Positions 56,861 to 64,000 of a stretch of 64,000 nt of DNA are shown one piece after another. Below the pieces are notes generated by a model. It was not told the origin of the DNA. It was given only the letters and a program-made list of their open reading frames with translations, and did no database searches. Source of the DNA: Bacteroidales bacterium (GTDB lineage: Bacteria; Bacteroidota; Bacteroidia; Bacteroidales; F082); assembly GCA_016284305.1 (NCBI GenBank), contig JAEEON010000043.1, forward strand, positions 25,109 through 89,108, read 5' to 3'. Position 1 is the stretch's first letter; each line of letters opens with the position of its first letter. The translations under genes were made by a program, and so were the position numbers.

Positions 56861-57649
56861 CTAATACCCATTCCCGTCAAAGTAGTTCCTTGCGCCGATG
56901 TTGAAGGTGATGTCCTGCAAGTTGTGGCTGCGGACGTACTTGCCATTCTTGACGGCGGGGATCCAACGGGTGTCTTGCAGGAGACGGACGGCCTCATTGT
57001 CGCAGCCTGCGCCCACGGATTGGACAATGGTGATGTTCGACACCGCTCCATCGGTCTCTACCACGAAACTAAGTCGCACAGTGCCCGATACCTCAGCGGC
57101 CTTGGCCGACTCTGGGTACTCGAGGTTTGTCATGATGTACTGTGCCATGGAGCTGCCGTCAGCGAAATAAGGCTTGGCAGCCTCTTCCAAAGCATGAATG
57201 TCGTATATGTGGTAGCTGGTGTCGGCATCGAGGGTCAAAGGCAGTACTGTGCGTTCGCGTTTCTTCCAATAGCGACGGTAGGCTTTGGCACTGTATTCCA
57301 CCTCGTATTCCACGACGTCAGCTATGGGCTTCATGTCTTTCGTTGCGGGAGTCCAAAGGATCTTTTTCACCAAGTCCAGTGCGTCACGGTCGGCTTCATC
57401 GCAAAACGACTCGCTGACGCGATAGTCGCTGCATTGGCCTTTCTCGTCAACAGCAAAGGTAACCACGACCTTGCCGTTTTTGCCATCTTTCAATTCCTGC
57501 TCGGGATAATGCTGGTTCTGATGGATAAAATCCTGCGTCAAGGTCTTGCCTGCCAAGGGGGTGGGATGATAGATTTGTGCATTGCATAGACCTGCCAATC
57601 CGACCAAAATGATGGCCAATAGGCTTCTTTTTATTCTTAATAAATTCAT
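56861..57649 (-). CDS. Exported protein with two TonB C-terminal-like domains
   Basis: A 262-aa protein with a signal peptide (to LCNA) and two TonB_C-like modules: YPEQELKDGKNGKVVVTFAVDE with WTPATKDMKPIADVV (about residues 48-118), and YPESAKAAEVSGTVRLSFVVE with WIPAVKNGKYVRS (about 178-253). It lacks the membrane anchor and Pro-rich rod of a real energy transducer, so it may be a periplasmic relative. The ATG at 57649 is used. No ExbBD genes are nearby. Confidence 0.78.
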   Translation of the reverse strand: MNLLRIKRSLLAIILVGLAGLCNAQIYHPTPLAGKTLTQDFIHQNQHYPEQELKDGKNGKVVVTFAVDEKGQCSDYRVSESFCDEADRDALDLVKKILWTPATKDMKPIADVVEYEVEYSAKAYRRYWKKRERTVLPLTLDADTSYHIYDIHALEEAAKPYFADGSSMAQYIMTNLEYPESAKAAEVSGTVRLSFVVETDGAVSNITIVQSVGAGCDNEAVRLLQDTRWIPAVKNGKYVRSHNLQDITFNIGARNYFDGNGY

Positions 57650-57706
57650 AATCAAATAGTTAATTATTTTATTTTATTGTTTTCACGAGGCTAAGATACA
57701 ATTTTT

Positions 57707-57714
57707 TATTTTTG
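57707..57714 (+). promoter_or_regulatory. -7 element TATTTTTG for rlmB
   Basis: TATTTTTGC 18 bases before the ATG at 57732. Confidence 0.6.
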
Positions 57715-57731
57715 CAAAAAAGAATTTGACT

Positions 57732-58472
57732 ATGGAAAACAAGAGCGACATGATATTCGGGGTGCATCCCGTGTTGGAGTTGATCCGTTCACAGAAGGAG
57801 ATAGAAAAGGTGTTTATCCAGGCTGGGGCTCGCACGCCTGAGCTCTCAGAGATTGCCCATCACTGTCGTGCCAGTCAGGTCCCAGTGCAGTTTGTCCCGG
57901 TGGAGAAACTCAACCGGCTCACCAGGAAGAACCACCAAGGGGTGATTGCCTTCATCTGTCCCATTGAATACCAGTCGCTCGAAAAGGTCGTCCCGATGGT
58001 ATATGAGCAGGGGAGGGATCCCTTTGTGTTGCTGCTCGACCGTGTCACTGACGTTCGCAACTTCGGTGCCATAGCCCGCACTGCTTATGCAGCTGGCGTT
58101 GATGCCATCGTGATTCCTGCCCGTGGCTCTGCCTTGGTGAATGGCGATGCCATGAAGACCTCGGCCGGTGCCTTGTCATTGATTAATGTGTGTCGTGTGG
58201 AAAACCTCAAAGATGCAGTCGATTTCCTCAAGGCTTCTGGCCTCCAGATTGTGGGCTTCACCGAGAAGTCCCGCACCAGTCTCTGGTCGGCTGACCTCAC
58301 CGGCCCCCTCTGTGTGGTGATGGGTTCGGAGGAGGATGGCATCAATTCGATGTTGATAACTCGCCTCGACCAGCACCTGATGATACCCATGCCGGGCGAC
58401 ATCGATTCCCTTAATGTATCAGTGGCTACTGGCATCGCCTGCTTCGAGGTGGTGCGCCAAAGAAGCTGTTGA
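57732..58472 (+). CDS. rlmB: 23S rRNA (guanosine-2'-O-)-methyltransferase RlmB-like
   Basis: SpoU/TrmH-type 2'-O-methyltransferase of 246 aa with the trefoil-knot SAM site. It begins IFGVHPVLELIRSQKEIEKVFIQ (substrate-binding domain) and has motif 1 LDRVTDVRNFGAIARTA, motif 2 VMGSEEDGIN and motif 3 IPMPGDIDSLNVSVATGIACFE. RlmB modifies G2251 in E. coli 23S rRNA; the exact target here is inferred. It starts at the ATG at 57732. Confidence 0.9.
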   Translation: MENKSDMIFGVHPVLELIRSQKEIEKVFIQAGARTPELSEIAHHCRASQVPVQFVPVEKLNRLTRKNHQGVIAFICPIEYQSLEKVVPMVYEQGRDPFVLLLDRVTDVRNFGAIARTAYAAGVDAIVIPARGSALVNGDAMKTSAGALSLINVCRVENLKDAVDFLKASGLQIVGFTEKSRTSLWSADLTGPLCVVMGSEEDGINSMLITRLDQHLMIPMPGDIDSLNVSVATGIACFEVVRQRSC

Positions 58473-58538
58473 TATCCTGTTCATTTCCGGTTGATAAGTT
58501 TTCCTCCGCCTCCACCGGGGGAGAGATTTATTTAATTA

Positions 58539-58546
58539 TTTTTGAC
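58539..58546 (+). promoter_or_regulatory. -7 element TATTTTTG for the adhesin gene
   Basis: TATTTTTG 45 bases before the ATG at 58591. A short CTCC/GGAG hairpin just upstream may end the rlmB transcript. Confidence 0.5.
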
Positions 58547-58590
58547 GCTTAAAATTGACTTAAATTTATTTATTAAATCTTTTTTAAGAT

Positions 58591-61500
58591 ATGAACAGAA
58601 AAACTTTATCGCTACTCTTGCTGATTGCACTGCTGCCCCCCTTGTCGATGGTGGGGCAGGTGTTCTCGACAGCACCAGCCAAGGCACCAGCACCGATGCG
58701 TGCCGGATGCGTTGCCCCATCCAATGTACAAGTGACTCCTGGGCCTACCGTGGCCATCGTCAACTGGGAGTCGGATCAAACGATGTTTAACCTTAGGTAT
58801 GCCGAAGCAGGCAATATCCTGAACTTTGGTTTCGAAGACGGAACCTTCGGCGAATGGACGACTATCGACAACGATGGTGACGGCTTCGACTGGATGGTCA
58901 ACAACCAGTTTGGCTCCCATTCGGGATCGTACATCGCCGTGTCTGCCTCCTATGACAATGATTCAGAAGAAGCGCTCTTGCCTGACAATTACTTGGTTTC
59001 GCCTCGGATTGAGTTGGGTGGGAGCATCAGTTTCTGGGCATGTGCTCAAGACGCCTCTTGGGCAGAAGAACATTTCGGTGTGGCGGTCTCTACCACGACC
59101 AATAACGCCTCTGCTTTCACCACGATTGCCGAATGGGACATGTCGGCAAAAAGTGCAGGCAATCCTACCAAGTTCACTCGCGGTGGCAACCGGGCTCAAG
59201 GAACATGGTACAAGTATTCTGTCGATTTGAGTGCCTATGCCGGTCAAGTGGGTTATGTGGCGATCCGCCATTTCGATTGCTCCGATTGGTTCTATCTCGA
59301 CGTGGATGACATCTCCATTAACCTTCCTGGTGAACTGAAATGGAACACCGTCGAAGGCATCACGGAAACCACCTATACTATCCCCAACCTCATGCCTGAA
59401 TCCGTCTATGTCGTGCAGGTGACTCCTGCCTGTGACGAACAATGGAGCGATATGGTCCAGTTCACCACCATCGAAGCTTGCCCAGCTCCTACGGATCTCA
59501 CCGCATATAATGTCATGCCTACCTCCGCCACCCTTACATGGTCGGGATGGTTAGAATACTATGAACTACAATATGCTGTCATTCCAGAAGGAAAGAACCG
59601 TAACCGTCAATGGCTGAGATCCGGTAAGATGGCCGACGGAGAGACACTTCGTGACCGTCTCACGGGATGGCTGTATTACGATAATGGTGCCTATGCCACT
59701 TCGATCGGTGCCGGAGGTTCGGTGTATTGGGGCTCAATGTTCCCTGCAGCGATGCTTGAACCTTATGCGGGCAATAGTCTCACCAAGGTGAGCCTCCACA
59801 CTTCTTATGAAGGCGTTGCGACATTGAATGTTTATCTTGGAGGAAACCAGCCTTCTGGTACCCCTGTAATCTCACAGGATTTCAACATGATGGGCGATGG
59901 CGATTTTATGGAGATTGTTCTGGATGAGCCCCTTACCATCGATGGAACTCAGAACCTTTGGGTTACATTCTTCCAAGAAGGTATTACTTATCCTATCGAT
60001 GCCTGCACCGACACGGGTGATGCCAACAACCGTTGGGTGAGCATCAATGGTTCGCAATGGATGGATTTGGCCACAGCGGGCCTGTCTGGCTATGGCTGGA
60101 TGATTAGGGCTTGCATCGAGGCGGACTTCGATCCTTCTACCCTGGATTGGGTCACCATTCCTCGTGCCATGCCCCCGTATGAACTTACCGATCTTACCCC
60201 GGGCACCCGTTATGCTGCTCAAGTGCGTTCCGCTTGCGGCAACGACGAGACAAGTAGCACCATCTTCGTCACCCCCGAGGCCTGCGGAGCCCCGACGAAC
60301 CTCACGGCTGTTGAGATCATGCCCACCCAAGTGACGCTGAGCTGGATTGGCTATCAAGAAAACTATAACGTCAAATACCGTATTCCCGGCGAAGAGGTGA
60401 CCACCTTCTTCGAGGACTTCGAGAATGGGATTGGTGACTGGACCATCATCGATGCTGATGGTGATGGATTCAACTGGATGAGCAACTTGGACATGGGCGC
60501 TGCGCTGAATGCGCATTCTGGTTCAGGTGTCGCCTACTCGCAAAGCTATTCCGACGACGATGAACCGCTTACTCCTGACAACTGGCTGATCTCGCCTAGG
60601 GTAGAACTGGGTGGCATCGTCAAGTTCTGGGCTTGCGGCCAAGATCCCGCCTACTGCGAAGAGAACTTCGCTATCTATGTCTCCACCACGGGCACCAACC
60701 CTTCCAATTTCACCCAAATCTCCGAGGAGTTCACTGCTACGGGTGAGTATCTCCAATATTCCGCCGACTTGAGTGCCTATAGTGGAATGGGCTATGTGGC
60801 CATTCGCCACTTCAACTGCACCGACATGTTCTATCTCAATATCGATGACTTTGGCATCTATACAGGTGAGATCAGTGGTGGCACCGATTGGTATGTCCTA
60901 GAGGATATGCTCGTTGATAATGATCATCACTTCACGCTCGAAGGACTCGAGACGGAATCAACCTATGAGGTGATGGTTCAAGGCAACTGCACCAAGTATG
61001 AGACGACCCCGTGGTCTGAATCCCTCTTCTTTACCACGCTGTCCTCTTGCGAACGGCCGACCATCGTTGCTGTGAACGAAGTCAGCGCTGAACAAGCCAC
61101 CGTTGTATGGACTGGCTACCACGATGCCTACAACCTCCGCTATCGTTCGGTGGAACTCGATTACACCGCCGACTTCAGCAACGGCATCCCCGAGGGCTGG
61201 ACCACCTTTGACGAGGATGGCGACGGCTATAATTGGATTGGTGAAGCTGGCTTTGTCTATTCAGAGAGTTATAACAATGACTATGGTGAATTGTTCCCCG
61301 ACAACTGGTTGGTGACCTCGCAAATCAACATGGGTGGATTTGTGGAGATCGTTGCCGCTGCATTGGATCCCGATTGGCCTGATGAGCATTTTGCCATCTA
61401 TTATTCACTCAATAGTACCAACCCATCGACCTTCGTCCAGATCTCTGATGAGTTCGTGGCTACGGGTGAAGGCGCATACTACACCATCGACCTCAGCGAA

Positions 61501-64000
61501 TACTCGGGTACGGGATATCTCGCCATCCGTCACTTCAACTGCACCGACCAGTTCGCCCTTGCCATTGCTGCGTTTGATGTCTTTACTGGTAGCGCTTGGA
61601 CCACCGTCTCCAATGTCACTAGTCCCTATGTCATTGACGGCTTGACCGAGGAAAGCATCTTCGAAGTCACCGCTCAGGGCATCTGCTCACCGACGGAGAC
61701 CTCTGACTGGGCTGACTCCTACTATTTCATGACCCCGGCTTCCTGCTTGATGCCGACTGATGTGGAAGTTGACGATATCACTGCCAACAGCGTCAGCGTT
61801 AGCTGGACGGGCGACCAAGAGACATACAACATTCAATACCGCATTCCCGGTGAGGAAGTGGTGAGCTTTTTCGATGACTTTGAGGATGGCTTAGGCAACT
61901 GGACCATCATCGACGCCGATGGCGATGGATATGTGTGGTCGGAGAGCTCTGATTTTGAAGCTCACGGTGGCGTTGGCGTGGCCTACTCCGCCAGCTATAT
62001 CAACAACTTGGGAGCCCTTACACCTGACAACTGGCTCGTCACGCCTCAAGTGCAATTGGGAGGCACGGTCAAGTTCTGGGCTAAGGGCCAAGATCCCAGT
62101 TATGCCGCAGAACATTTCGCCGTTTATGTCTCCACAACTGGAAACAACATTGCGAATTTTGAGCAGGTGTCGAACGAGTTTGTGGCTACCGGATCCTATG
62201 TCCAATACTCTGTTGACCTGACTGGCTACAGCGGCATGGGTTATGTCGCCATCCGTCACTTCAACTGCACCGACATGTTCTACCTCGACCTTGACGACTT
62301 TGGCATTTATACCGGAGAGGTTGTCGGTGGTACCGATTGGGTTGTCATCGAGGGTGTCCAAGACAATCCTTATGTGATCGAAGGACTGGATTCTGAAACC
62401 AACTATGAGCTTCAGGTGCAAGGCGTTTGTGAAGACGGCGTTTCTTATTGGTCCGATGTCGTGACCTTCACCACAGAGCCTTCTTGCTTGGCACCTACCA
62501 GTGTCCATTTCTCCGACATCACCTATAACTCTGCCGTGGTGTCGTGGATTGATGGCAATGGAGCTGCCAGCTGGCAAATCGAGGTCATCGACTACGCTGT
62601 ATATGGCACGACCGCTCCCGGCACCGTTACTCCGATTACCGTGACGGAGAATCCATATACCATCACCGATCTTGAGCCAAATAATAGCTATGTTGTTTAC
62701 GTCTATGCCAACTGCGAGGCAGGGGAGGTGAGTGCACCTTCTGCGTTAGCCTATTTCACTACGACGAAATCGCCTTGTACAGCACCTACCGGTCTCACGG
62801 CCGACAATGTCGGTGCCAATACTGCCGACATCACTTGGACCTTTGCCGACGATGTCACTCAATGGGAAATTGCCTATGGCACGGAAGAAGAGGTGATCAT
62901 CGAAGAAGGCGGCAGCTATTATCTTAACGAAGAGGCTCTTGCCCCGATTGCCGTGAACACTCCTTCCTATCTCTTGGAAGGCCTGGCACCGGCCACCAGC
63001 TATTATGTGTTCGTTCGCTCGGTATGTGGCGACTATCCGCCTAGCGCTTGGATCGACGCTTACACCTCTTTTGTTACCGAGGAATGCCCTGCTGTCGATG
63101 ATCTGAACGTTGCTGATATCACCCACAACTCAGCCGCCTTCAGCTGGGTGGGTGAGCATGAAGCTTACGAACTGGAATACACCAAGGCCCCGACCTACTT
63201 TGATTTTGAAGACGGATCGCTGATGGGTTGGACCACTATCGACAGCGATGGTGATGGTAACGACTGGTACCTGGTTTACAATTCCCAAATTGTCGGTCAT
63301 GAAGAGTCAATGGGCTTTGTGTCTTCTGCCAGTTACAGTGGTGTGGCGCTTACCCCTGACAACTATCTGGTTTCTCCTCAGATGACCTTGGGTGGCAGCT
63401 TCAGCTTCTACGCCAATGCTCAGGATGCCGATTGGCCAGAAGAACATTTCGGAGTGGCTGTCTCCACCAATGGCAATACTTCAGCAGCTGACTTCACCAC
63501 TATCGCTGAATGGGATATGACGGCTAAAGCTGTTGGTGCTTGGTATCTCTTTACCGTGGATTTGAGCGCATACGAAGGAGAAAGAGGTTATGTTGCTATC
63601 CGCCACTTTGATTGCTCCGACTGGTTCCGCCTCAATGTTGATGATATCTCCTTTGTTTATGGTGATGCTGAGCCAATGGCAGTCAACTGGATTAGCGTTG
63701 ACGAGGTCAGTAGTCCATACACCCTTGAGGGCCTGGAGGCCAACACCGACTATTTGGTTCGCGTCCGTGGCGTCTGCGGTGGCTTTGGCGGTGAGTGGGC
63801 TACGGCTTCCTTTACGACCTTAGAGGCTCCCACCGATGTTGAACAGGAGCTGACGCTCTCTGTGGGTTGGGGTTGGTTCTCGAGCTACATCGAGTATCCT
63901 GCCGATGCCTTGACCATCATGGAAGAGGGCATAGCAGCCGGCTCTGAATCGGGCTTGATCAAGTCGCAGACGCAGGCGGTGACGCTGAACGAAGGTGAAT
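58591..64000 (+). CDS. Giant gingipain/HagA-like adhesin (partial, runs off the window)
   Basis: At least 1803 aa with no stop before the window edge. A signal peptide (MNRKTLSLLLLIALLPPLSM) comes first. Five cleaved-adhesin/choice-of-anchor-J-like domains begin near residues 78, 608, 861, 1093 and 1537, each with F-x-x-G...W-x-x-x-DxDGDG and LxPDNW/YLVSP. Seven or so Fn3-like modules with APTxLTA...ATLTW alternate with them. A further beta domain spans about 340-510. The end (SVGWGWFSSYIEYP) is a module often placed near the C-terminus of such proteins. These are usually type IX secretion cargo that binds host or matrix proteins. The frame (position 58591) stays open at every domain checked. 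Confidence 0.85.
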   Translation, partial: MNRKTLSLLLLIALLPPLSMVGQVFSTAPAKAPAPMRAGCVAPSNVQVTPGPTVAIVNWESDQTMFNLRYAEAGNILNFGFEDGTFGEWTTIDNDGDGFDWMVNNQFGSHSGSYIAVSASYDNDSEEALLPDNYLVSPRIELGGSISFWACAQDASWAEEHFGVAVSTTTNNASAFTTIAEWDMSAKSAGNPTKFTRGGNRAQGTWYKYSVDLSAYAGQVGYVAIRHFDCSDWFYLDVDDISINLPGELKWNTVEGITETTYTIPNLMPESVYVVQVTPACDEQWSDMVQFTTIEACPAPTDLTAYNVMPTSATLTWSGWLEYYELQYAVIPEGKNRNRQWLRSGKMADGETLRDRLTGWLYYDNGAYATSIGAGGSVYWGSMFPAAMLEPYAGNSLTKVSLHTSYEGVATLNVYLGGNQPSGTPVISQDFNMMGDGDFMEIVLDEPLTIDGTQNLWVTFFQEGITYPIDACTDTGDANNRWVSINGSQWMDLATAGLSGYGWMIRACIEADFDPSTLDWVTIPRAMPPYELTDLTPGTRYAAQVRSACGNDETSSTIFVTPEACGAPTNLTAVEIMPTQVTLSWIGYQENYNVKYRIPGEEVTTFFEDFENGIGDWTIIDADGDGFNWMSNLDMGAALNAHSGSGVAYSQSYSDDDEPLTPDNWLISPRVELGGIVKFWACGQDPAYCEENFAIYVSTTGTNPSNFTQISEEFTATGEYLQYSADLSAYSGMGYVAIRHFNCTDMFYLNIDDFGIYTGEISGGTDWYVLEDMLVDNDHHFTLEGLETESTYEVMVQGNCTKYETTPWSESLFFTTLSSCERPTIVAVNEVSAEQATVVWTGYHDAYNLRYRSVELDYTADFSNGIPEGWTTFDEDGDGYNWIGEAGFVYSESYNNDYGELFPDNWLVTSQINMGGFVEIVAAALDPDWPDEHFAIYYSLNSTNPSTFVQISDEFVATGEGAYYTIDLSEYSGTGYLAIRHFNCTDQFALAIAAFDVFTGSAWTTVSNVTSPYVIDGLTEESIFEVTAQGICSPTETSDWADSYYFMTPASCLMPTDVEVDDITANSVSVSWTGDQETYNIQYRIPGEEVVSFFDDFEDGLGNWTIIDADGDGYVWSESSDFEAHGGVGVAYSASYINNLGALTPDNWLVTPQVQLGGTVKFWAKGQDPSYAAEHFAVYVSTTGNNIANFEQVSNEFVATGSYVQYSVDLTGYSGMGYVAIRHFNCTDMFYLDLDDFGIYTGEVVGGTDWVVIEGVQDNPYVIEGLDSETNYELQVQGVCEDGVSYWSDVVTFTTEPSCLAPTSVHFSDITYNSAVVSWIDGNGAASWQIEVIDYAVYGTTAPGTVTPITVTENPYTITDLEPNNSYVVYVYANCEAGEVSAPSALAYFTTTKSPCTAPTGLTADNVGANTADITWTFADDVTQWEIAYGTEEEVIIEEGGSYYLNEEALAPIAVNTPSYLLEGLAPATSYYVFVRSVCGDYPPSAWIDAYTSFVTEECPAVDDLNVADITHNSAAFSWVGEHEAYELEYTKAPTYFDFEDGSLMGWTTIDSDGDGNDWYLVYNSQIVGHEESMGFVSSASYSGVALTPDNYLVSPQMTLGGSFSFYANAQDADWPEEHFGVAVSTNGNTSAADFTTIAEWDMTAKAVGAWYLFTVDLSAYEGERGYVAIRHFDCSDWFRLNVDDISFVYGDAEPMAVNWISVDEVSSPYTLEGLEANTDYLVRVRGVCGGFGGEWATASFTTLEAPTDVEQELTLSVGWGWFSSYIEYPADALTIMEEGIAAGSESGLIKSQTQAVTLNEGE

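Noticed and set aside
61891..62577. Minus-strand open frame inside the adhesin
   Set aside because: Antisense to repetitive adhesin modules; similar shadows recur at the other modules.

Overview
The window looks like the chromosome of an uncultured member of the Bacteroidota, order Bacteroidales. The evidence is consistent: nearly every transcription unit is preceded by the Bacteroidota -7 element TAnnTTTG (often TATCTTTGC), Shine-Dalgarno sequences are absent, and the gene content is typical of the group (C10 and C69 peptidases, a PorV-like outer-membrane protein, DUF3078, DUF4293, a PEGA protein, a Rho factor with a long Asn/Gln-rich insert, and a gingipain/HagA-like multidomain adhesin). 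No species can be named.

Layout. Positions 1-98 are the edge of a CRISPR array with the 47-nt repeat type of Bacteroidota II-C systems. A patatin phospholipase follows, then a two-gene toxin-antitoxin-like module (1217-1989) inserted at the 3' end of an outer-membrane protein gene and bracketed by 46-bp direct repeats. 4.1-12.2 kb is housekeeping: PorV-like protein, DUF456, a split transketolase whose C-terminal subunit is fused to a LOG/PpnN-type nucleotide hydrolase, a C69 peptidase, RarA and EcsC. Two tRNAs (Arg-ACG, Glu-CTC) lie at 12.45-12.63 kb. The 3' end of tRNA-Glu and its terminator are duplicated at 19.04-19.10 kb, so the AT-rich 6.4 kb between is an integrated island carrying an AbiEi/AbiEii pair and an uncharacterised two-gene operon (a PLD-like protein and a 508-aa partner), with no integrase.

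19.1-27.5 kb holds minus-strand genes: SanA-like protein, lipoproteins, C10 protease, amidohydrolase and an iron/cobalamin-type ABC importer. 27.6-33.6 kb is a plus-strand DNA-repair operon (mutL, rhomboid, EEP phosphatase-like protein, uvrB). 33.6-36.9 kb is AT-rich accessory DNA: a tandem pair of 860-bp units, each with a structured small RNA convergent with a PD-(D/E)XK-type nuclease gene, then a membrane-anchored unknown and a truncated IS3 element. A PEGA protein and a lipoprotein with two repeats showing adenine-biased codon variation (diversity-generating-retroelement-like) follow at 37.0-40.4 kb. 40.6-58.5 kb is mainly housekeeping (pepE, Ca-ATPase, arcC, dnaB, DUF2779, MATE, fRMsr, mpl, LolA-like, rho, DUF4293, phosphoesterase, DUF3078, TonB-like, rlmB). 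The window ends inside a giant adhesin starting at 58591.

The most novel-looking items are the RNA-nuclease tandem units (33.6-35.3 kb), the variable lipoprotein, the tRNA-Glu island with its PLD operon, and the transketolase-LOG fusion. All function calls come from reading motifs by eye; no database search was run.
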